Assembly: GCA_018241995.1 (NCBI GenBank)
Contig: JAFECT010000003.1
Location: 496,001-560,000 of the forward strand
From: Pseudomonadota bacterium
Lineage (GTDB): Bacteria; Pseudomonadota; Alphaproteobacteria; Caulobacterales; Caulobacteraceae
DNA: 64,000 bases
Direction of reading: 5' to 3'
In this document: positions 45,655 to 53,014 of the stretch, one piece after another
How the letters are laid out: each line of letters opens with the position of its first letter
Position numbering within the stretch: position 1 is the first letter of the stretch
Notes under the pieces: generated by a model
Databases searched by the model: none
What the model saw: only the letters and a program-made list of their open reading frames with translations
Told to the model about the DNA's origin: nothing
Position numbers and translations under genes: made by a program

Positions 45655-46425
45655 CTAGGGATTCTTGCTCAAGAGGCAGAAGTGGACGCCCTGGTCGTCC
45701 ATGGCCTGCACCGCCCACAGCCCGCCCGGCACCTCCATCGGCCCGAACATCACGCTGCCGCCGGCCGCCTTCAGGCGCTCGACCGCCGCCGTCGCGGCGT
45801 CGACGTTGAAGTAATAGTTCCAGAACGAGTGCGGCAGCTCGGCAGGCTTGTTCATCATGCCGCCGATCGCCTCGCCGCCGTTGCGGCCGAACAACTGGTA
45901 GACGCCCATCGGCCCCATGTCGTGCACACCGGCGTCGGTCCAGCCGAACAGCTCTCCATAGAACGCCAGCGCGCTCTTGTAGTCGACGGCCATCAGTTCG
46001 TGCCAGCCGACGTGGCCCAGCGCGCTCATGTCGGTGGCAGGCGCCTCGCCCATGCCCTTGAACAGCAGGAATTCCGTCCCCTGGGGGTCGGAAACCGGGG
46101 CGAACCGGCCGATGCCGGGGATGTCCTGCGGATCCTGGTGCAGCTTGCCGCCTGCGGCGACCACCTTCCTGGCGTATTCATCCACGTCGCTGACGGCGAT
46201 GAAGCCGCGCCAGGCCGCGCGCACGCCGGCCTGCAGCATCTGGGGCATCATGCCCATCGAGCCGGCCTGGGCCGGGCCGCCCTCAGGTTCGAACAGGGTG
46301 TAGGGCATGCCGCCGGGCGCGGCCTCGGCCTTCCAGCCGACCACCTTGGTGTAGAAGGCCTCCGCGGCCTTGGCGTCCTTGCTCAGGAGTTCGTACCAGA
46401 CGAAGCTGCCGTGCGGATTGGTCAT
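45655..46425 (-). CDS. VOC (glyoxalase-fold) family protein, two domains
   Basis: A 256-aa protein with two VOC modules. The first, 'GSFVWYELLSKDAKAAEAFYTKVVGW', and second, 'GHVGWHELMAVDYKSALAFYGELFGWTD', repeat the same strand-helix pattern; both end in 'TEFLLFK'-like strands with the metal Glu. Such proteins act as glyoxalase, ring-cleaving dioxygenase or antibiotic-binding proteins; the substrate is unknown. ATG 46425 has AGGAGAG upstream. Divergent from a MarR regulator, with a MarR-like operator in between. Confidence 0.9.
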   Translation of the reverse strand: MTNPHGSFVWYELLSKDAKAAEAFYTKVVGWKAEAAPGGMPYTLFEPEGGPAQAGSMGMMPQMLQAGVRAAWRGFIAVSDVDEYARKVVAAGGKLHQDPQDIPGIGRFAPVSDPQGTEFLLFKGMGEAPATDMSALGHVGWHELMAVDYKSALAFYGELFGWTDAGVHDMGPMGVYQLFGRNGGEAIGGMMNKPAELPHSFWNYYFNVDAATAAVERLKAAGGSVMFGPMEVPGGLWAVQAMDDQGVHFCLLSKNP

Positions 46426-46461
46426 GGGTCTCTCTCCTGCATGTTCGGACGGGGGCGATGC

Positions 46462-46490
46462 TTGACAGAAAGGTTGGTATCAACGCAAAT
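46462..46490 (+). promoter_or_regulatory. MarR-type operator and promoter between VOC and MarR genes
   Basis: TTGACA (46462-46467) is followed by the inverted repeat GTTGGTATCAAC (46473-46484), which contains the MarR-box-like TTGGTATCAA, then a weak -10 (GCAAAT, 46485-46490; spacer 17). The operator would sit between the -35 and -10 of the marR-family gene and upstream of the VOC gene. The predicted start lies next to ATG 46496, so the mRNA may be leaderless. Confidence 0.5.
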
Positions 46491-46495
46491 CGGGC

Positions 46496-46951
46496 ATGTC
46501 AAAGACGTCGGGTGCGGATTTTGCGACGGTCGCAGAGGTTCGCGACAGTTGCTTGTGCCTGTTCGCCCAGCGTGCGGCGCGCAGGCTGGCCAGGCGTTTC
46601 GACCTGGCGCTGAAGCCCGCCGGCCTGACCAACGGCCAGTTTTCGCTGCTGATGTCGCTGAACCGGCCCCAGCCCCCGGTGCTGAGCTCGGTCGCTGAGC
46701 TCTTGGGCATGGATCGCACCACTGTCACCGCCGCGCTCAAGCCGCTGGAGCGGCGCGGTCTGGTCGAGGTTCGTCCGGACGCCGCCGACCGCAGGAGCCG
46801 CCGGCTGGTGCTGACGGACGAGGGCCGTGCGACGCTGGACCAGGCCCTGCCGATCTGGCGCAGGACCCATGCGGCCGTCGAAGCCGAGCTGGCCGCGGCT
46901 GTCGAGCCCGCACGCCTGCGCCAGGGCCTCAACATCCTCGCCGGATTCTGA
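46496..46951 (+). CDS. MarR-family transcriptional regulator
   Basis: A 151-aa winged-helix protein. The recognition helix region is 'SSVAELLGMDRTTVTAALKPLERRGLVEVRPDAADRRSRRLVLTDEG' (about residues 64-110, including the wing 'DRRSRRLVLT'). It has two N-terminal Cys (C19, C21) that may sense oxidants or electrophiles. It is divergent from the VOC gene, with an operator-like repeat between, so it probably represses both. No ribosome site precedes ATG 46496. Confidence 0.9.
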   Translation: MSKTSGADFATVAEVRDSCLCLFAQRAARRLARRFDLALKPAGLTNGQFSLLMSLNRPQPPVLSSVAELLGMDRTTVTAALKPLERRGLVEVRPDAADRRSRRLVLTDEGRATLDQALPIWRRTHAAVEAELAAAVEPARLRQGLNILAGF

Positions 46952-46998
46952 TCCGCCGCCTTCACCCGCGCCTCACTGTTGTGTGCGTGAACACTTAC

Positions 46999-47016
46999 CG
47001 TAAGAATTAGCTTACG
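46999..47016. repeat. AT-rich inverted repeat between marR-family gene and radC
   Basis: CGTAAG AATTAG CTTACG is a 6-bp perfect inverted repeat; a further CTTAC (46994-46998) precedes it and CAAG follows. The low GC of 46993-47020 is unusual here. It lies between convergent genes, without a T run, so neither promoter nor clear terminator. Confidence 0.35.
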
Positions 47017-47029
47017 CAAGCGAAATCAC

Positions 47030-47809
47030 CTACATCAGCCCCAGCGCTTTCAGGCTGGCTACGCCATCGCGGCCGACCACCAGATGGTCATGAACGGCGA
47101 TGCCCATGGCCTTGGCCGCCTCGACGATCTGGCGGGTGATGTCTACGTCGGCGCGGCTGGGCGTCGGATCGCCCGAGGGGTGGTTGTGCACCAGGATCAG
47201 CGCCGAGGCCGAAAGTTCGAGCGCCCGGCGCACCACTTCGCGCGGATAGACGGCGGCGTGGTCGACCGTGCCGCGGTTCATCAGCTCGTCGGCGATCAGC
47301 TGGTTCTTGCGGTCCAGGAACAGCACCCGCACCTGCTCGCGCGCCTCATGCGCCAGGCGGGTGCGCACATAGTCGTTCAGGGCCGACCAGGAGGAGATCG
47401 AGAGCCGCTCGCGCGCGGCGTCTTCCTGCAGGGCCGTGGCCGCCCGGACCCGACCCATGCGGCAGGCGGCCTGGTGCACAAGCTTCAGATCGAGCGCCAC
47501 CGCGTCGGTGACCCGCAGAAGCTTTCCTGAGTTGTCGCGCGCCGTCACCGTCTTGAGATCTGCCGGATAGGCGCCCAACACGCCCGCCAGCGATTTGAAG
47601 CGGGCGATCAAGGCGCGCGCCAGGGGCTTCACGTCGCGCTGGGGGATGGCGCGAAACAGCATCAACTCCAGCATCTCGTAGTCGGGCAGGGCGTCCAGGT
47701 CACCGGCCGCCGCGCGTTCTCGCAGACGATCGCGATGCCCAGCATGGCTAGGCTTGAATGCGGGCGCAGACGGTTCGCCCGGCGTCAGCTGGAATTCGGC
47801 GTCGTACAC
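47030..47809 (-). CDS. radC: RadC-family JAB1/MPN metalloprotein
   Basis: A 259-aa protein starting at GTG 47809, chosen for GGAGG at 47816-47820; the frame could run further upstream, but that part lacks support. The N-terminal helix-hairpin-helix-like region contains 'GHRDRLRERAAAGDLDALPDYEMLELMLF'; the C-terminal JAB domain has the zinc motif 'LVHNHPSGDPTPSRADVD' (H-x-H…S…D). The radC repair role was withdrawn for E. coli; function remains unclear. It stands alone here. Confidence 0.9.
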   Translation of the reverse strand: MYDAEFQLTPGEPSAPAFKPSHAGHRDRLRERAAAGDLDALPDYEMLELMLFRAIPQRDVKPLARALIARFKSLAGVLGAYPADLKTVTARDNSGKLLRVTDAVALDLKLVHQAACRMGRVRAATALQEDAARERLSISSWSALNDYVRTRLAHEAREQVRVLFLDRKNQLIADELMNRGTVDHAAVYPREVVRRALELSASALILVHNHPSGDPTPSRADVDITRQIVEAAKAMGIAVHDHLVVGRDGVASLKALGLM

Positions 47810-47981
47810 GCGCGACCTCCTTTGCGTGTTCGTTATTTGTTCTAGCGCAGGAGCAGCGCCGCGCCAAGCCTCGCTTGGGCCGCTGTGTCGTCCACGACGA
47901 CCGGCCGGTCGTTGATGACAATGGGCTGGAAGGCGTGCGCGGGCCGGGCTGCTTTTCGCGCGCCGCCACGAGAGCCATGCC

Positions 47982-48410
47982 ATGAAAGCCGTCTTCGCCA
48001 TCGCCGCCCTGTCGCTGGCAGGCTCTGTGCAGGCTGCTCCGGCGCTCTCGCCGCAAGCGGTGGTCGCGGCCAAGTTCGAGGCGGTCAATCGCCACGCCGT
48101 AGACGAGATCGCCGCCTTCTATGCCCCCGACGCGGAGATCACCGCGCCCGACTTCTGCGCCCCCCGGCACGGCCGGGCCGACGTGGAACGCACCTATCGC
48201 GCCCTGTTCGCCGCCGTGCCCGACGCATCGGTGGAGGTGCTGGAATATGTGGCGGACGGCGACCGGGTGGCGGTGCGGATGAAGGTCGTCAGCCGCCTGC
48301 CGGACCGCGCCTTCTCGGCGTCCCTGACCGATTTCTTCACGGTGCGGGACGGCCTGATCGTGCGCGACGACGGCATGTTCGACAATCGCGGCCGCCCCTG
48401 CACGCCCTGA
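47982..48410 (+). CDS. Exported NTF2-like (SnoaL-type) protein
   Basis: A 142-aa protein with a signal peptide ('AVFAIAALSLAGSVQA') and an NTF2-like cone fold: 'VVAAKFEAVNRHAVDEIAAFYAPDAEITAPD', 'RADVERTYRALFAAVPDASVEV', 'SASLTDFFTVRDGLIVRDDGMFD'. This fold hosts small-molecule binding or isomerase pockets; no specific active site is evident. Start ATG 47982. Confidence 0.8.
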   Translation: MKAVFAIAALSLAGSVQAAPALSPQAVVAAKFEAVNRHAVDEIAAFYAPDAEITAPDFCAPRHGRADVERTYRALFAAVPDASVEVLEYVADGDRVAVRMKVVSRLPDRAFSASLTDFFTVRDGLIVRDDGMFDNRGRPCTP

Positions 48411-48426
48411 GACGTCCTCGCCGGGA

Positions 48427-48666
48427 TCAGGCCGCGGCCGACGGAACAACGGGCGCCAGCAGCACCTCGACCTTCCACTGGGTCTTGCAGGCCTGGCACT
48501 CCGCCGCCTCGGCCACGACCTTCAGCGGAATGATCGGGATGAAGTAGAGCGTGAAGAAGCGCTGCAGCCGGCGGACCCGATAGTCCTGCTCGCAGCCGCA
48601 GGCGTGACAGTGGAACCGCCCGGACGGCCCGTTCCGGTGCAAGGTGCGCCAGCCCCAGATGATCAT
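48427..48666 (-). CDS. Small zinc-ribbon protein
   Basis: A 79-aa protein starting at ATG 48666 with two Cys pairs: 'CHACGCEQDYRVRRLQRFFTLYFIPIIPL' and 'AECQACKTQW', the pattern of zinc_ribbon_15-type proteins, where a hydrophobic hairpin lies between ribbon knuckles. The hydrophobic middle may associate with the membrane. Function unknown. Confidence 0.72.
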   Translation of the reverse strand: MIIWGWRTLHRNGPSGRFHCHACGCEQDYRVRRLQRFFTLYFIPIIPLKVVAEAAECQACKTQWKVEVLLAPVVPSAAA

Positions 48667-48774
48667 CTCGCTCTCCGTCGTCAGCCTGCGCCGGGACGAT
48701 CCCGGCGGGCAGGAGAGAGCATGCCGCGCGCGCGGCCTTGCGCCTGTGAGGCGCCGCACAGCGCGGGAAGGGCC

Positions 48775-49590
48775 TTAGAACGTCGGGCGGAACAGGCCCT
48801 TGGGCGAGGCGGTGAAAAGCTCGACCCCGTTCTCGGTGACGCCCACGGAATGCTCGCACTGCGCCGAGAGGGACTTGTCGCGGGTGACCGCGGTCCAGCC
48901 GTCGTTCAGCACCTTCACCTGGGATTTGCCGAGGTTCACCATCGGCTCGATGGTGAAGAACATGCCGGCCTTGATCTCCGGGCCGGTGCCCTTCTGGCCG
49001 AAGTGCAGGACGTTCGGGCTGTCGTGGAACACCTTGCCCAGGCCATGGCCGCAGAAGTCGCGCACGACCGAGCAGCGCTGGGCCTCGACATACTGCTGGA
49101 TGGCCCAGCCGATGTCTCCGAAGCGCGCGCCGGGCCTCACCTGCGCCAAGCCCCGGTCCATCGCCTCGTAGGTGACCTCGATCAGGCGCTTGGCGCGCGC
49201 GTTGATCTCGCCCACCGGATACATGCGGCTGGTGTCGCCGTGCCAGCCGTCGACGATCACGGTCACGTCGATATTGGCGATGTCGCCTTCGCGCAGCGCG
49301 CGCTCGCCGGGGATGCCGTGGCAGACCACGTGGTTGGGCGAGATGCAGACCGTCTTGGCGTAGCCGCGATAGAACAGGCAGGCGGGCAGGGCGCCGTGAT
49401 CGAGGATGAACTCGCGCGCCAGCTTGTCCAGGTCGTCGGTGAGTACTCCCGGAACGACGTGCGGCGTCAGCATGTCCAGGCACTCCGCCGCCAGCCGGCC
49501 CGCCTTGCGCATGCCCTCGAACCCTTCGGGGCCGTGGGTCTTGATGCGTTCGGAGCGGATCAGTTCGGCGTCGGCTTCGATGGTCAGCAT
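48775..49590 (-). CDS. map: Methionine aminopeptidase, type I
   Basis: A 271-aa cytosolic metalloenzyme that removes N-terminal Met. Metal ligands sit in 'IDVTVIVDGWHGDTSRMY' (two Asp), 'FCGHGLGKVFH' (His), 'FTIEPMV' (Glu) and 'CEHSVGVTENG' (Glu). 'NHVVCHGIPGERALREGDI' contains the catalytic His. An N-terminal extension of about 15 residues precedes the fold. ATG 49590 gives the conserved N-terminus; sfsA lies 12 nt upstream on the same strand. Confidence 0.96.
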   Translation of the reverse strand: MLTIEADAELIRSERIKTHGPEGFEGMRKAGRLAAECLDMLTPHVVPGVLTDDLDKLAREFILDHGALPACLFYRGYAKTVCISPNHVVCHGIPGERALREGDIANIDVTVIVDGWHGDTSRMYPVGEINARAKRLIEVTYEAMDRGLAQVRPGARFGDIGWAIQQYVEAQRCSVVRDFCGHGLGKVFHDSPNVLHFGQKGTGPEIKAGMFFTIEPMVNLGKSQVKVLNDGWTAVTRDKSLSAQCEHSVGVTENGVELFTASPKGLFRPTF

Positions 49591-49601
49591 AGGCGTTTGT
49601 C

Positions 49602-50321
49602 TCAGACTGCCGCGGGCGCACGGCGCCACGGGATAGGGCGGTTTAGGCGGATCGCCTCGGGACTCAAGTGACAATCATAGCACAGGACTTCCACCCCCCG
49701 CGCCGCTGCGTCGCGCAGGGCCGGGCCGTAGGCCTTGTCGATGTCGTCGGCGGTGTCGAAGCTTTCGGCGTCGCCGCGCTGGATCACGAACAGCATCACC
49801 GCCCGCTCTCCGGCTTCCACGCGCCGCTCCAGGGCCTTCAGGTGCTTGACCCCGCGTGTGGTGACGCAGTCCGGGAACTCGGCGACGGCGGCCTCGCGCA
49901 TGAAGTGGCAGTTCTTGACCTCGATCCAGGCGGGCGGGCGTCGGTCGGCGTCTTCGAGCAGGATGTCGATGCGGCTGTCGCCGTCGCACTTCACTTCGCG
50001 GCGCAGGAGCGGGTAGCCCGTAAGTTCGGGGATGTGACCTGCGGCGATGGCCTCCGCGGCGATGCGGTTGGGGTGCATGGTGTTGACCCCGACCATGCCT
50101 GCGCCGGCCTCGACCATCTCCAACGTGTGAGCCAGTTTCCGCTTGGGATCGTCGACCTTGGACAACCAAACCGGTTGATCGACCTGTTTCAGCCCCAGCA
50201 TGGCGCCGGGGTTGGGCACATGGGCGGTGACGAGGTCGCCCGAGTCCAGCTCCACATCGGCGAAGAAGCGCTTGTAGCGCTGGACTAGGCGGCCGCGGAC
50301 CAGGGGCGAGACGAACTGCAT
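49602..50321 (-). CDS. sfsA: SfsA-family DNA/RNA nuclease-like protein
   Basis: A 239-aa protein with SfsA signatures: 'RGRLVQRYKRFFADVEL', 'VTAHVPNPGAMLGL', 'GVNTMHPNRIAAEAI', 'SRIDILLEDADRRPPAWIEVKNCHFMREAAVAEFPDCVTTRGVKHL' with the PD-(D/E)XK-like D…EVK active site. E. coli SfsA was first described as a sugar-fermentation regulator; the fold is nuclease-like. ATG 50321; an upstream ATG at 50330 is possible. Twelve nucleotides before map. Confidence 0.94.
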   Translation of the reverse strand: MQFVSPLVRGRLVQRYKRFFADVELDSGDLVTAHVPNPGAMLGLKQVDQPVWLSKVDDPKRKLAHTLEMVEAGAGMVGVNTMHPNRIAAEAIAAGHIPELTGYPLLRREVKCDGDSRIDILLEDADRRPPAWIEVKNCHFMREAAVAEFPDCVTTRGVKHLKALERRVEAGERAVMLFVIQRGDAESFDTADDIDKAYGPALRDAAARGVEVLCYDCHLSPEAIRLNRPIPWRRAPAAV

Positions 50322-50364
50322 GGCGCGCAAGGTGGCGGCTGGAGCCGCCCAGTCAAGGCGTACG

Positions 50365-51231
50365 TCAGATCGCCTGCAGTTCCAGCTTGGGCGGGGCGTT
50401 CAGCTCCGCGTGACGCCGCAGGCCCGCATAGGCCAGGGCGTTGGCGCGATCGAAAATGGCCAGCCTCAAGGCCAACGCCAGGGCCATGAGGCCTGCGAGG
50501 ATTAGATCGCCCATCTTCAACAGGCTGTCCTCGTAACCGCGAAACTCGCCGGCCGCCCGGATGAGGGACTGTGTCTGCGGCGGCGCGGCCTGCCAGAGGC
50601 CGAACAGCAGGCCCCCGCACAGCCCGGCCCAGGCGATGGTGGCGACCGTCTCCAACGCCAGGAGAGACCAGAAATGACCGCGGCTCAGCTCCCAGCCGCG
50701 AAGAAAGGTCGGCGACCCTTTGAAGAACGCCGCGGCGCTCACGATCGAGCGCCGAACGGTGAAGTAGAGCGCGATCAAGAGGATCGGAAGGTAGGAGAGC
50801 GCCGGCGCGTAGGGCATGAGCGGGCCGAACGCGTCCGGATAGGCGCGCAGTATGACCGGCATCTCCCTGACGATCAGAAGACCGAAGAAGAATGGCCATA
50901 TCGAGAAGGAGCCATCGCCCACTAGGCTGAAGCTGAGCTGCTTGGCCTCCGACGCGCCCACGCGCAGATAGGCGCTGCCCGCCGTTTCGGGCTCGAACAC
51001 CGACCGGTACGCGGCGGACAGCATCACCGCGCCGTGGAAGGCGAGGAAGCCCCACCAAGCCAGCAGGATAGGCGCCTTGTCCAGGTTGGAGCTTCCGGGC
51101 CGAAGCCCGAAATGCGCCGCGGCCAGGGCCACGAGGAGCAGGGCGAAATAGATCATCGTCCACACCAGCACGATGTGCGGATGCGTCAGCGCCCAGACGA
51201 GGCCCGTCAGGCCCATCCGCACAGGCTGCAC
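50365..51231 (-). CDS. Multi-pass membrane protein of unknown function
   Basis: A 288-aa protein with about six hydrophobic helices ('HIVLVWTMIYFALLLVALAAA', 'ILLAWWGFLAFHGAVMLSAAY', 'FSIWPFFFGLLIVREMPVIL', 'ALSYLPILLIALYFTV', 'LLALETVATIAWAGLCGGLLFG', 'LILAGLMALALALRLAIF'). 'FKGSPTFLRGWELSRGHFW' is a short basic loop. No family is recognised. GTG 51231 follows a GAGGGG too closely; ATG 51216 is an alternative start. Confidence 0.7.
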   Translation of the reverse strand: MQPVRMGLTGLVWALTHPHIVLVWTMIYFALLLVALAAAHFGLRPGSSNLDKAPILLAWWGFLAFHGAVMLSAAYRSVFEPETAGSAYLRVGASEAKQLSFSLVGDGSFSIWPFFFGLLIVREMPVILRAYPDAFGPLMPYAPALSYLPILLIALYFTVRRSIVSAAAFFKGSPTFLRGWELSRGHFWSLLALETVATIAWAGLCGGLLFGLWQAAPPQTQSLIRAAGEFRGYEDSLLKMGDLILAGLMALALALRLAIFDRANALAYAGLRRHAELNAPPKLELQAI

Positions 51232-51347
51232 CCCCTCGGGTGCGGATCGCTACTGTCCCATGGTAGCCCCGTCACCCCCGACCCGCCCCAGGCACGGCAA
51301 GTCTAGCCGTTCGGTGACGTAATGCACCCGGAAGCTGCGGCGGCGCC

Positions 51348-51797
51348 TCAGTCGCGCCCTCGGGCCTCCGCAACCCGCTTCAGGCCCGGCAGCACGAAGG
51401 AGCGCCAGCCGCCGTCGAGCATGTCGCGGATCGCGCGAACCTGGTCGGGCTCGAACTGGTCCCAGCCGGAGTGGACCAGGCTGACCCGCACCGCGCCGCC
51501 GGCCGGTTCGGCGCGCAGCTCGACATGGGTCTTGGGCGTGCCGGGCATGTACCAGGAGAAACGCATGAGCGACGGCGGCTCGAGCGCCTCGAGCTCGCAG
51601 TGGGTGGCGCCTGACACGTCGCCGGCCGCGCGCTTGGCCCCGTCGGGTTGCATATAGAAGACGACCCCGAGCTTGGCCTCGAAGCCCATGCAGCCCAGCC
51701 ACTCCTCGACCAGGCCGGGGCCGGTCATCACCTGCCAGACGCGCTCGGGTGAGGCGGTGATCTCGACCTGGCAGACAATATTGTCGAGCTTGTTCAT
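51348..51797 (-). CDS. SRPBCC/AHSA1-domain protein
   Basis: A 149-aa START-like-fold protein: 'CQVEITASPERVWQVMTGPGLVEEWLG' is the AHSA1 N-terminus, and the C-terminal helix 'AIRDMLDGGWRSFVLPGLKRVA' closes the ligand pocket. Such proteins are commonly encoded with an ArsR-family regulator, as here, where the ArsR stop overlaps this ATG (ATGA, 51794-51797). It probably binds or modifies a hydrophobic small molecule whose level the regulator monitors (inference). Confidence 0.88.
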   Translation of the reverse strand: MNKLDNIVCQVEITASPERVWQVMTGPGLVEEWLGCMGFEAKLGVVFYMQPDGAKRAAGDVSGATHCELEALEPPSLMRFSWYMPGTPKTHVELRAEPAGGAVRVSLVHSGWDQFEPDQVRAIRDMLDGGWRSFVLPGLKRVAEARGRD

Positions 51798-52111
51798 GTG
51801 TTTCTCTCGGCGAGCTGCTTGAGGGTGTTAAGCCGTGAAGACCAGAACCGATCGAGCCAGGCGCGGGCTTCGGCCAGGGCTTCGCGCTCCAGGCCGTAGA
51901 GGTTCTCCTTGCCCTCGCGCCGGTGAGCCAGCAGGCCGGCCTCTTCCAGCACTTTCAGGTGGCGCGACACCGCCGGGCGGCTGATGTCGAAGCGCTCGGC
52001 GATCAGGTGCACGGGTTGGGCGCGGTCGGCCACGGACTCCAGGATCGCGCGCCGGGTCGGATCGGCCAGGGCGCGGAACACGGCGTCGGAGGGGCTGTCG
52101 TGTAACGTCAC
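51794..52111 (-). CDS. ArsR-family transcriptional regulator
   Basis: A 105-aa winged-helix protein with 'DAVFRALADPTRRAILESVA' and the recognition helix 'VHLIAERFDISRPAVSRHLKVLEEAGLL' (about 34-61). No metal-binding Cys cluster of the ArsR/SmtB type is present, consistent with the AHSA1-linked non-metal subgroup. GTG 52111 has no ribosome site and lies just after a predicted promoter, so translation may be leaderless. It forms an operon with the SRPBCC gene and probably represses it. Confidence 0.9.
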   Translation of the reverse strand: MTLHDSPSDAVFRALADPTRRAILESVADRAQPVHLIAERFDISRPAVSRHLKVLEEAGLLAHRREGKENLYGLEREALAEARAWLDRFWSSRLNTLKQLAERNT

Positions 52112-52149
52112 AGTTACGCGTTATGCGTAACAGGGCGGTTACCTGTCAA
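52102..52149 (-). promoter_or_regulatory. ArsR operon promoter with two tandem operators
   Basis: On the minus strand TTGACA (52144-52149) and CATAAC (52120-52125) are spaced 18 nt. Two copies of GTAAC-N6-GTTAC lie at 52102-52117 and 52127-52142, 25 bp centre to centre; the inner halves also form GTTACGC-N5-GCGTAAC (52113-52131) over the -10. Repressor binding here would block transcription. Predicted start 52111-52113, at the GTG. Confidence 0.6.
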
Positions 52150-52165
52150 TCGAATTCGCGAAGGC

Positions 52166-52894
52166 TCATGAAAACGCCGAGGCCGACAGGTTGATGGTCA
52201 GGGCCAGGATCACGGCGTTGAAGACGAAGGCCAGGGCGCAATGAGCGGTGACCAGCCGGCGGATGGCCTTTGACTCGATGTTCACGTCGGCGGTGGCGCA
52301 GGCCACCCCGATCACCACCGAGAAATGCACGAAGTCCCAATAGTCGGGGGTCTCGTCATTGCCGGGAAAATCCAGGCCGCAGCGGTAGCGCGTCCTGTTC
52401 ACCCGCCGAGGCGACTCGACGATTTCATCGGTGACGAGGTCAATGTCGGGATCGGGCAAGGGAAGATAGTAGTCGTGGGCGTAGTGCACCGCGAAGATCA
52501 TCTGCACGAAGGCCCAGGACAGGGCGACGGTGGTGATGATCAGGCCGAGCCGGTCGATCTGGTGGACGCCCTTGTCTCCCTTGTTGAGCGTCATCTCCAC
52601 GATCACCGCGGCGATGGCGGCGGTGGCGCCCAGGACCCCGATCAGCAGCACCGCGCCCCGGCCCTCGTCCAGGCGCTTGGAGCGCTTGGCCATCTCGTCG
52701 GCCGCGATCTTCTTGCTCATCAGACGCACCAGCATGACCAGAGTCACAAACACACCCAGGTCCCAGGCGATCACGCCCTTGGTGGTCCAGCGCCAGTCGA
52801 ACGGCGTCACGAAGTAGCCCAGGATCATCACGATCAGGCCGGTGATCAGGCTCGGGCGGGCCAGGAACGGGTGGTAGAATCGATGCAGCGTCAT
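52166..52894 (-). CDS. DUF1345 membrane protein
   Basis: A 242-aa protein starting at ATG 52894, with five hydrophobic helices: 'SLITGLIVMILGYFVTPF', 'GVIAWDLGVFVTLVMLVRLM', 'GAVLLIGVLGATAAIAAVIVEM', 'LGLIITTVALSWAFVQMIFAVHYAHDYY' and 'ALAFVFNAVILALTINLSASAF'. 'FAVHYAHDYY' and 'DYWDFVHFSVVIGVACATADVNI' are DUF1345 hallmarks. Function unknown. Confidence 0.85.
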   Translation of the reverse strand: MTLHRFYHPFLARPSLITGLIVMILGYFVTPFDWRWTTKGVIAWDLGVFVTLVMLVRLMSKKIAADEMAKRSKRLDEGRGAVLLIGVLGATAAIAAVIVEMTLNKGDKGVHQIDRLGLIITTVALSWAFVQMIFAVHYAHDYYLPLPDPDIDLVTDEIVESPRRVNRTRYRCGLDFPGNDETPDYWDFVHFSVVIGVACATADVNIESKAIRRLVTAHCALAFVFNAVILALTINLSASAFS

Positions 52895-53014
52895 GGCCAG
52901 AGCATGGGCCAATTCCTGTGTTTCGGAAGCACGGGTTTGTTGCTGGTCGCACAAGGCCTTGCGGGGCGCCTGTCAGCCGCCCTAGGGTCCGCCCCGTTTT
53001 CACCGGAGGCGACC

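Noticed and set aside
47810-48088. N-terminal extension of RadC to 48088
   Set aside because: The upstream part is Arg/Ala-rich with no RadC similarity, and GGAGG positions translation at GTG 47809.
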